A stretch of 64,000 nucleotides of DNA from Sphagnum compactum (Eukaryota; Bryophyta; Sphagnopsida; Sphagnales), in contig OZ234494.1 in the NCBI GenBank assembly GCA_965153455.1, positions 21,142,001 through 21,206,000 of the forward strand, read 5' to 3'. Of this stretch, positions 22,701 through 30,299 are shown piece by piece (the stretch's first letter is position 1; every line of letters starts with the position of its first letter). Under the pieces are notes generated by a model. It was given only the letters and a program-made list of their open reading frames with translations. It was not told where the DNA came from and ran no database searches. The position numbers were made by a program, and so were the translations under genes.

Positions 22701-23622
22701 TACTCAAGTAGGAGATCTTGTCTGGCTCCACACCTTTCTGTTGCAATTCATGGAAAACCCCAAACGCCTCATCTCTACTCTGGCATTTCACATACATACC
22801 TATTAGAGCATTCTTCAAACGCACTTCTGAGTCAAATCTGGATCTTCTGATACTGGCATGGACCTGCTTCCCCCATTCCAAAGCCTCTGGACTTGTGCAT
22901 GCATTCAGGATGCTCAAGTAAGTGACCATATCTGGCTCCATACCCTCTTGTTGCACCTGCCTGAAGGCATCAAAGGCATCCTTAATGCTTCCACACTTAG
23001 CATACATGTTGATAAGGGCAGTTGCCAAACGCATGTCAGGTTCGAATCCAGCTGCATTGATGTGTGCATGGACTTGCTTGCCCCACATTAAGGACCTTGG
23101 GCTGGCACAGGCTTTCAGCATGCTCATACATGTGATTGTATTTGGGTTAACCCCTTCTCGTTGCATCTGGCAAAATGACTCAAAAGCTTTCTCCACACAA
23201 CCATGCTTGGCATAGCCCACAATCATACTGGTCCAAGTAACCACATCTCTCTTAACAAGCTTTCCGAAGACTTGGCATGCATCTGGTAGACTTCCAATGC
23301 TGACATACATGTTCAACAGAATGTTGCCTAAGTAGGCATTCGGCTGCAATCCACTTTGGGTCATATGGGCATGCACCTGTTTTCCCTCCACCAAATCTCT
23401 GGACTGAGTACACCTTTTCAAAAGATTGGCATAAGTAGAAAACCCAATGTGAATGTCATGCTCTTTCAAACCATTCAGAACAGCCATCGGTTGTGGCTTT
23501 GTCTTGGCTGTTTGTACACTGTTACCAGCATCAAAGAATGTATTACTGAATCCATCTCCTGGGGCAATTGTTTGGGCAATACCTCTCCCACCAATAAGAT
23601 CTCTGCTGAAAACAAACCACAA
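19708..23622 (-). CDS. PLS-class PPR-DYW protein (organellar C-to-U RNA editing factor)
   Basis: This is an intronless 1304-residue frame. Family members bind single-stranded organellar RNA through helical repeats and deaminate a cytidine with the C-terminal DYW domain. Residues 1-60 are a non-repeat leader. Residues 61-161 are a full L-S-P set. Residues 162-931 are eleven units of exactly 70 residues (L plus an S/P hybrid). Residues 932-1032 are a second full L-S-P set. Then come the E/E+ region (1033-about 1170), the PG-box region (CWIEVNKRMHSF, from about 1173), and DYW. The deaminase zinc site is complete: H1236-S-E1238 and C1264-x2-C1267. The second metal site has HH at 1291-1292 and C1298-x-C1300, and the protein ends GDYW. 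The start is uncertain: the first ATG sits in a good splice-acceptor context (TTTGTTTTCAG). An in-frame ATG at residue 46, or an upstream exon within 23740-24045, are alternatives. The target organelle cannot be read from the sequence. Confidence 0.95.
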   Translation of the reverse strand: MWFVFSRDLIGGRGIAQTIAPGDGFSNTFFDAGNSVQTAKTKPQPMAVLNGLKEHDIHIGFSTYANLLKRCTQSRDLVEGKQVHAHMTQSGLQPNAYLGNILLNMYVSIGSLPDACQVFGKLVKRDVVTWTSMIVGYAKHGCVEKAFESFCQMQREGVNPNTITCMSMLKACASPRSLMWGKQVHAHINAAGFEPDMRLATALINMYAKCGSIKDAFDAFRQVQQEGMEPDMVTYLSILNACTSPEALEWGKQVHASIRRSRFDSEVRLKNALIGMYVKCQSRDEAFGVFHELQQKGVEPDKISYLSILNACANPAALEQGKQIHGYIKKSGCDSDVSVGNALINMYAKCGGNEEAFAVFHQLQQRGVSSNRITYICLLKACSGTAALDSGKEVHAHIRRSGFDSDVHVATALISMYAQCGASQEAFEVFKDMQGKGLVPDKVTYISILNACANPAALEWGKQVHACVKESGFDSDVRVANALIGMYAKCGASEEAFQVFQSMREKGVEPDNITYVSILSVFASPAGLDRGKEVHSHMKKSGFECDVCVGTALINMYAACGSSEEAFNVFHQMERDNVVLDRIAYLSILNACTRSAALEWGKEVHTHIKKSGLGCDSHVTNALIGMYAKCGATEEAFHVFLDMQGEGLEPDKVTYVSLLNACGSPVCLHYGRQVHTHIKKSGLVCDNRLGTALITMYAQCGSSEGALEVFRDMQREGVEPDKVVYLSVLSACANPAALKWGKEVHVHATKTGWNSDIRVANALIGMYAKCGASGEAFKVFHSMQREGVELDAITYISILNACADPVALELGKQVHDQIMRSGFNSNVHIGNALIGMYVKCGSNNGAFDVYKLMQRNCLDVDKITYTSILNACASPVALEWGKQVHAHIRGSGFESDLWVGTSLISMYVKCGASDIALEVFHQMQQKGVELNKITYICALRACANLSALAEGRELHSSIMEAGLGTDLWVGNALIDMYAKCGSLVAAHEVFDAMHDRDEVSWNTLISGLAQHGCGKQALEVFEQMKCAGVQPNEVTFVGVLSACSRAGLVDEGHHYFSSLCETHGVTPTDAHYGCMVDLLGRAGNLNEAEEFIEKLPFEAGPAIWGALLGACRIHGNVKLAEHAGEYCLKLEPQNAGVYVLLMHIYAAAGLWDGVARVRNTMKERGVNKELGRCWIEVNKRMHSFVVEDRTHPQSEVIYAEVDRLVEQIKEVGYVPDTRFVMHDVDEQHKEKAICYHSEKLAIAYGLLSTAPGTPIRIFKNLRVCTDCHTASKFISKIVGREIVARDANFFHHFKDGVCSCGDYW
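20830..23139 (-). repeat. 210-bp coding tandem array inside the PPR gene
   Basis: Eleven consecutive 210-bp units encode residues 162-931. On the plus strand, CACATGCATTCAGGA-like blocks recur every 210-211 bases (for example near 21006, 21217, 21427, 21637). All units translate to 70 residues without insertion or deletion. Divergence between units is moderate, so the array is not very recent. Confidence 0.9.
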
Positions 23623-24426
23623 ACAACCTTACTATCAAGTTGCATACACTTCAAGTACAACAGAGGTTCCACAGGACAACAAATAGGTACCATGGTAGAT
23701 ATACATCCTTCCTGATGATCTACTGATTCTACATCCAATTCAACATCTAATTGACAGTTTGAGAAACTTTGGGGATGATGAAAACCGCTTGCTGCCTGGG
23801 CCTGATGGTGCTCCACGATCCTCAAGAAAACGGAAACTTTCACGAGCTTGCAAATGGTGACTTGACATTACAGATAACTTTTCTTTAACCCAAGGAGGGT
23901 TTGCTGGACTTTCTATCCAAAGGGCTTCATTTGATTGTCGATGTCTGAAGTCTGGATGTTGTGGATTCTTCTGTGCAAACCAAATTGCTGAAGCTGAGTC
24001 CAAAGTTAAAAGCATTTCTGCCATTGACATATTCAAATTGTGCAATCATTACAAACCCCTGGGAAGATGAAGATGAAAGATGAAGTCTACTGAAGAAGCC
24101 CAAATGCTAGAGAGCACGAGATCCCAGTCCAAGTAGTCTTATTTGCTTTTGAGGCCCGAATGGCCACCTGCGACCTGGCCTGATGGGAGTACTTGTCACT
24201 ACAGTTTCCTTCAAAAAAATTGAATATTGCCTCCAGCATGGTTTTATTCTTCAGGATCATCTAATACTTAGAGATCTCTATTCGTTATCTACTTCAAACT
24301 TCAAAATCAAAGTCCTTTTTCACTATACCCATAGTCCTTTACCAAACATGCAAGTACCCTTACCTTTTTGAGCCTGTCATCCCACCACTGTAATGGATCC
24401 GAGAAGTAATCCTCCCAAAGCCTTTC
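23623..24426. other. PPR gene 5' region with possible upstream exon
   Basis: A 101-codon minus-strand frame (23740-24045) starts MHNLNMSMAEMLL and could be a 5' exon or a uORF. A phase-2 donor would be needed to join the acceptor-like site at the PPR start. Only weak donors (for example AAGCG|GTTTTC) fit, so this is unproven. Confidence 0.35.
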
Positions 24427-24652
24427 TGTCCTTATTGTATACTCTGAATGCAACATCCAAACTCAGAGTTACAAAAACTGCATTGAAAACTTCCCAAAGG
24501 AATGGCAACTTTAGACAGATTCAGGGTTTAGGGTTTAGGGTTGTGTCCTTATTCCATGCTCTGAATGCAAAATCCACCACCCTCAGAGTTACAAAACAAA
24601 TTTCCTAAAGGAATGCCAACTCTAGACAGATTCAGGGTTTAGGGTTTAGGGA
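24427..24652 (-). promoter_or_regulatory. Duplicated 117-bp unit carrying telo-box motifs
   Basis: Two units start at about 24427 and 24544 (period 117). Each ends with two or three TTTAGGG repeats; on the minus strand this reads AAACCCTAAACCCTGAA. Telo-boxes of this kind are known promoter elements of plant housekeeping and organelle-related genes. Their place 0.8-1 kb upstream of the PPR start codon fits a promoter or 5' UTR role, which is an inference. Confidence 0.55.
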
Positions 24653-25229
24653 CAGTGACACAAACACCATATCAATTTCTGTCCCCGCCCTACTACCTAT
24701 TCTTCCCTTCGTTGTGCTCAATTCCATGTTGCTTTTGAGATGTTGGGTTTCGTAGAATATATTACCACACGCTGCAGAAAGATGCGATGATGGAAGAGAC
24801 AACTCGCTGGTCTCTTCTTCTACCTGCGGCTGTGGATACTGCAAACGTGGTGGAGTGCATCGAGTGTATATATATCTGGCGGTATCGCACCACAGGGTCA
24901 AGGTTAAACGGCAAGGCCGCAGAGCATGTATACTCATTGTTCCTTCTTCTCCCTGTCTCCCTTCTCCTCCTCCTCCACGCCCTCTCACTGCTCCACAACA
25001 AACGAGAGTTTCCTCCGAAAATTCATGTTTGAAAACCGTAGTATTCTTGACGATCTGCGGTCTTTCTTTCTGAGACCACAGAAAATTTCTTGACGTTAAA
25101 GATTCAACACAACGCAGGAGGATTGCGATGCGATGCGATCGAAATGCAATTACATACAAAACAGGAAATGCGCTGCGGCCAAAACGCTAACCCTTTGTTT
25201 TGTCAGCCACTCTTTTGGAGGTCAGTTAT
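24653..25229. other. Upstream region of the PPR gene
   Basis: Base composition is more balanced than in the surroundings. A 175-codon minus-strand frame (24632-25159) has simple arginine/glycine-rich stretches and no domain, so it is probably chance. A GCGATGCGATGCGATC tandem motif lies near 25126. No other gene is seen. Confidence 0.4.
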
Positions 25230-25442
25230 GGTGCATTCACACTTGATGTTAAGTCAGTGTTAAATGAAAATCTAGGTGGCATCCTAGGTGGCACCCAATG
25301 TGAAATGGGTGATAGCTTAATGTTAAGTGTGAATGTTCACTTAACATAAAATGTTCATGGTAAGTAGGTGTAAGTCCTAAATGACTAGCATGGTGTTAGG
25401 GGATTCAACACTAAAGTCCCTAACACCAAGTGTGAATGCACC
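25230..25442. mobile_element. MITE with 15-bp terminal inverted repeats
   Basis: The ends GGTGCATTCACACTT and AAGTGTGAATGCACC are exact inverted repeats enclosing 213 bp with no coding capacity. Near the middle (about 25320-25347) the arms ATGTTAAGTG and CACTTAACAT form another perfect palindrome. The flanks contain TTA within one base of each end, which hints at a PIF/Harbinger-type target duplication, but no exact duplication is visible. A decayed Harbinger element lies 180 bp away. Confidence 0.8.
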
Positions 25443-25619
25443 TTTAGGGCACCTAAACTTTAATAAAAATCAGACATTATTAAAAACTTTAACCTAGCTT
25501 CCAGGCTTACTTGGGTTATTTGGAGATGAAAAAGAGGCTTCTTCCACAACATTGGTTGTGCACACATCACAACCATCTCTTGTAGCTTTGTTGCCGGAGC
25601 TTTCACCAACAAAGAAGAA

Positions 25620-26337
25620 AAGGGAACCAATGAATTTGTGGAGGGTCAAGCTTGGAGTTCTAGTGCTATACATCTCCTTTTGGATTTGTACAAAGACAAA
25701 TACCTTGCGATCGAAATGGGCAATATGAAGAAAGCATATTGGTTGACAATGAGCAATTCGATTTGAAACAAAAAATCTCCTAAAAGTTTTCATACATGGG
25801 AACAAACCAAATCAAAGTGGGGTAAAATGTATCAACAATATTATCAGGAGAAGGGTGTCCTTGCCATTGGCACCCAAGCTTCAAAGTGGATTTGGTACAA
25901 TCGAATGGATGACATGCATTCTTGTTGGAACTACAAAAGTCGATGGCATACCTCAAGGAGTGGACATGGGAGAAGATATTGACATCCAAGTTAATCTTCA
26001 AATGGTCGATGGTGACATCAATTCTAATGTCAATGCAACATCACCAGCTATTCAAGTTCCGATTTTTGGAGTTATTCCAAAAAAGGTCCCCATCTCACTT
26101 CAATCTACAGCCTCGACACATAAGGGAATTGGAGGTGCACCGAACAAAAAGTTAAAAACTTCTACTCAAAGTTCAATCATTGGAACAACCATCATTGCAT
26201 CTACTTTGGGAAAGTCTTCAAAATTTGAACTTCTAATGATGGAAGCAAACAAGGAGATAACTTTCAAGATGATCGAGCTTGACCACAATGTTGAATGTCA
26301 ATTACAACTTGCACAACTTTTTGCTAGAGTTATGTGA
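25620..26337 (+). pseudogene. Harbinger-associated Myb/SANT-like protein gene, frameshifted
   Basis: The first part, read through one stop, runs SSSAIHLLLDLYKDKYLAIE, then KSPKSFHTWEQTKSKWGKMY and KGVLAIGTQASKWIWYNRMD. This is the trihelix-like Myb/SANT domain of the accessory protein in plant PIF/Harbinger elements, which helps the transposase enter the nucleus and bind the ends. A frameshift near 25900 leads into a 160-codon frame (25855-26337) with a lysine/serine-rich middle and an acidic C-terminal helix. It faces the transposase remnant at 27023-28233 tail to tail, as is common in this superfamily. Confidence 0.65.
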
Positions 26338-26680
26338 CAAGTCAATGGTAATAACCCTTCAATAAGTTAGACATATGAAGCTTGTAGATGACAAATTTTT
26401 ATGAATTGCCATAACATGTCTATTGAGATGCAATAAAGATTTCAAATCTTCACCTCCAAATCCCAAAACTAAGAATTTTCAATTTTTCTTATGTGCCGCT
26501 TGCAATTTTCATGATGCCATTCTCACACACAATGTCCCATTCAAAAAAACATTGTTCCAATAAATGCTTAGGTTCATATTAAACACAATGAATTGCAAAA
26601 ACTTTTTTTCTTAAATTTAAAAGATGTAACTATTGTCCCATTCCTTGGTAAAACAAGGAGTGAAAATTTTGGTTTTTTTG

Positions 26681-26985
26681 GAAAATATACACCCCTCCAC
26701 TTGTTATAGTACCATTTCCACACATAAAGTCCAAATCAAATTTTTTATGTTCCAAAAGATGTTCACATGAGTTCACACAATTCATGGAATTAAAAAAAAA
26801 AATAAGAAAAAATGGTAGTTGTTGTCCTACTCTTCTCTACCTTTGGAACTTGGGAGGATAGTGTTGTGAGAAAATATACCCCCTTCCACTTATTATAGTG
26901 TCATTTGCACACATAAAATCCAAATCAATTTTTTTTTATTCTAGTAGATCTTTGTACTCACACATGAACTCACATAATTTATGAA
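26681..26985. repeat. Imperfect tandem duplication (period about 189 bp)
   Basis: A block beginning GAAAATATAC and running through CACATAAAGTCCAAATCAA occurs at 26681 and again at 26870. It lies between the two Harbinger gene remnants. Confidence 0.65.
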
Positions 26986-27022
26986 ACTCAAAAAAAAGGA
27001 ACTTCATCTACCAAAAGCAAAA

Positions 27023-28233
27023 TTAAGGAATTGGATTATGCTCTAACCAACTATTAAAAATTGCCTCTCGAATGTGCCCCCTAACTACCTTTGCAACTTC
27101 ACCTTCCTGATAACAAGGGATGCAATTTGCTTGCATTCGATCTCTCATATCCTGCATTCTTTCCACATGATCATATCCAAGGGATCCAAGCCCATCAATT
27201 GGCAATAGTTTTGTAAATCACAACATGCCATAACAATGGGGGGTCCATTATCTTTCATAATCAATGATCGAAGGATTCTCCAGTTGTTCTTCAAGATTCC
27301 AAAACTATTTTCAGTAAAGACATGGCCTTGAGTCATTGATCAATCAAATCAAATTTTGTCCATCTCCAACGTTGCGTTTCATGGGTTGAAATTTTTCAAG
27401 AGGTATGGGTGAATATGATAGGCAAAATCCCGACCAACGAATGGGAAAACTTCTACCCCATGGACATCAACAATAGGTTTTTGCAAAATCAACTTTTTCC
27501 AAAAGAACGATATTAACTTGAAAGCTTAAATGTTCCACCATCTACACATCACTAGGTTACCCACAATAAACATTCCAAAACAATTTATCAGAATCACAAA
27601 CAACTTGTGAAAATGGAAATTTTTTCAATTTAAAAATCTCTTGTTACAAATGTTTTCATTTTATCAAGTTTTTCATACAACAAAATGTGACAAACATCAA
27701 ATACACTTGGTCATAGTTTGCATTATGGTAATGTCTCAAAACTTCTCTATAATGTTACACAACCGCTCCCCACTAGGTGTATGAATATGTTTGGGAAATA
27801 ATTTTCATGCAATTGCATTAACAATTATCTTTGTATATTTCCTTATCGTTGACGCTACCACATCAAAACGATATGCCATGTTTTCACACGAATGTCCATG
27901 TGCCAACTTAAAGATAACAACCTTCAACGTTATCCTACGATCTAATGGTGGCCTTATCCATCAATTGACAACACTTGATACTATGTAAGGCATCAACTCC
28001 AATAATAATCCTTGAATGCCAAATAAGTCATAAAATAATTTTCTATGCATTTTGTATCCAACATTTTTGGGAATGTGCATTAAACGAATCCCTCCACAAC
28101 CCCTAGGTGAATAGTTTGATGGGTTCTTTGAAAAACCTTCTATCACAAACATTGGATGTTGATAACTAATAGCCATAAGAATTGGCAAAAATTGTGTAAT
28201 CGAAGGCTCATCAAAATTTGATTTTTTTGCCAT
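27023..28233 (-). pseudogene. PIF/Harbinger transposase (DDE_4-type), broken
   Basis: Minus-strand pieces in order: an N-terminal piece at 28233-27961 (FLPILMAISYQHPMF); a region near 27600-27480 reading FWNVYCG then VEHLSFQ, like the second-aspartate segment; VEVFPFVGRDFAYHIHPYLL (about 27460-27400), the third-strand motif of this transposase class; FTENSFGILKNNWRILRSL (about 27320-27265), the typical ERxFGxLKxRWRIL block with the catalytic glutamate retained; and a C-terminal VVRGHIREAIFNSW. Stops and shifts separate the pieces, so it is inactive. Together with 25620-26337 it marks a roughly 2.7-kb Harbinger element whose outer ends I could not find. Confidence 0.75.
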
Positions 28234-29904
28234 TTACAAGCACAAGATGAAGAATTTAACACAAAAAATGCTTCAAACCACCCAAAATGTTAAGCCCATC
28301 ACCACATCCATTTTTGCAAACTTTCACAACAATAGGGGTTGATTTTTAATATAAATTTTTTTTGTCTCCAGAATGTAAAAGACAATGCTTCAAAACAATA
28401 AGAAACCAAGTATGGCCTCCACTTTTGAAAAAAGGAGAGAGACAAAGTTTATAATTAGACCCATGCAACTCACTTCTTGTTTTTTTCTAATTACCCCCAA
28501 AAAGGACAATGGTTGGGTCCACCATTAAAGTTACCCCAAAAGGTTCTAGGGCTACAAAGAAACCCTTATCTCCACATGTGTTAGGAGACCCTTGGGTCCT
28601 AGTTTTTTGACTAAAAGAAAATCATAAGTCAACAAGTGGTTTTTTGTCATTGGGTGTCTCAAAACCTTCAGGGGTAGGGATTTGGTTTCACCTTAACATG
28701 TGCACAAGGGCCAAGAGGTGAACAATACGAGAAGAAAACGAGTGAATTTCAAAGGAGCAAAAACGTAGTGCAGATCGATGACAATCATCAACTCCCTCTC
28801 TTTCGCTTTCCCCTTGGGAAATTTTCAATTTCATCCTTACTTAAGTTTGGCCTAATTTTGAACCCTTATGATAGTGGATTATGTTCGATATTGATTTCCT
28901 ACCAAGTTACATAATTAATAAATTACGAATAACATCTAATGTTTTTAACTTTTGTTCTATTTGTTTGCGCAACGAGCGAGACTTAGGCTGCAAAAAAAAT
29001 AGTTGGCAAGACGGTGATAAATTGTGATTGGTCTAACGTCAACTGGAGAGAAAATACATTTGTCGCATGGAGTTTTAAGCAATTTTTTTTTGTGTAATTT
29101 ACTTAAATTACTTTTATTAAGTTATAGTTACTTAAGATATTTGTGTTACATGCATATATTATGAAGACTATGAAATATGTGGGTGAAAACACAATCAAAT
29201 GAGCTAAAGGTGCGAAGGTAAAAGTGGAAAAAGACTACACATGACACGTGTCATTTTTGTGTTGGTTTATAACATTTTATTTTATTTTTGTGTACCTTGT
29301 TTAACACTACATTTTAGATATAAATACATTTTGACTACAAATTGATTTTATATCATGTATACTATGCATTTATGCCCTCTATCACATAAATATGAACAAC
29401 TTTTGTCAAAACACATTTTCTAAATCCATAATTTTCAAGGTCAAAAACATTTTTGACCCAAATGTACTCAAATTAGTTATAAAACAAAATCATTAGTTCA
29501 AGTCTTTTTGCCCTTCTAATCATCAATGTTAAAAATCCTCAATTTTTTAAAGGAATGGTGCACATTTGGTAGAAAAAAAGACATTTGAAAAAAACAAGGA
29601 TTGTCCACTCTTGAGGTTTGAGTGCTTTGAACATGTAAAAACATTTTTGATTTGTGTCAAGCTTTGAGCATGTACACTTTGCAATTAATGGAATGTATTT
29701 CAAAAAAAATTATGACAGTTCAAACTATTCTGCTTCACTTATGATCTTTCAAACATACAAAAATGTAGTTTTAAGGAGTGTCCATTCATTTGGGTGGCTC
29801 CTTTGACTATGTTTTTAGACATGTGAATTTATTTCAATATCTTTATTTAAGTTTGGTGTGAAATATTTCAATGCACAAGGCAATTCACTCCAATTAAAGG
29901 GAGA
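28234..29904. other. AT-rich DNA; the 3' part resembles the end of a copia internal region
   Basis: No gene is seen in 28234-29100. Two blocks in 29120-29904 (around AAGTTATAGTTACTT, and the last 60 bases before the left LTR) match 35490-35637, the sequence just inside the right LTR of the copia element. This suggests the 3' tail of a second, upstream copy sharing the left LTR. About 650 bases of the left copy have no counterpart on the right. Confidence 0.5.
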
Positions 29905-30132
29905 TGACATTTGTATGAAATGATGACCTTTTGCATGTGTTATGCATGCATTTCTAGGGTAAATAACATCTACATGTGATATTCACCTCCTACTCAAAAG
30001 TAAGCCAAAGCTTTCGGTGGATAACAAGTTTGTAACAACATCTATGTGATCCTAAGGTTGGGTGCAAAACTTGTTGTAAATTAATGTTTTTATCACCTCT
30101 ATTTTTTCATCAATTTACCATTAATTTTTAAC
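29905..30132 (+). repeat. Left LTR of the copia element
   Basis: It runs from TGACATTTGTATGAAATGAT to TTTTTAACA and matches 35638-35856. It is preceded by a purine-rich AAAGGGAGA, like a polypurine tract, which is unexpected at a 5' LTR and supports a second copy upstream. Confidence 0.7.
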
Positions 30133-30133
30133 A

Positions 30134-30149
30134 TGGTATTAAAGCATGG
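30134..30149 (+). other. Primer-binding site, initiator-Met tRNA type
   Basis: TGGTATTAAAGCATGG lies one base inside the left LTR. It differs at few positions from the TGGTATCAGAGC type, complementary to the 3' end of plant initiator tRNA-Met, that primes most plant copia elements. Confidence 0.7.
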
Positions 30150-30299
30150 TTGCTTTTGGGAGAAGGAGAAATTGAAGTTGTTTTTTATAATTCTTGAAAC
30201 ATTGGGTGTGTTTTGTTTTTTCAACATAAAGTTTCAAAGCTTTAAGTTTTTAAATTTTTGACATTGTTGTACTCACAATCATGGTGTCCATTTTTTATG

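Noticed and set aside
22129-22806. Plus-strand frames of about 92-119 codons inside the PPR gene
   Set aside because: They recur with the 210-bp coding repeat and are shadows of the PPR frame.
24632-25159. 175-codon minus-strand frame upstream of the PPR gene
   Set aside because: It overlaps the telo-box repeats and a GC-richer promoter-like region, contains simple RG and E runs and no domain, and has no splice link to the PPR frame.
30134-30149. A tRNA gene at the tRNA-like sequence
   Set aside because: Only the short primer-binding complement to initiator tRNA-Met is present, beside an LTR; there is no cloverleaf.
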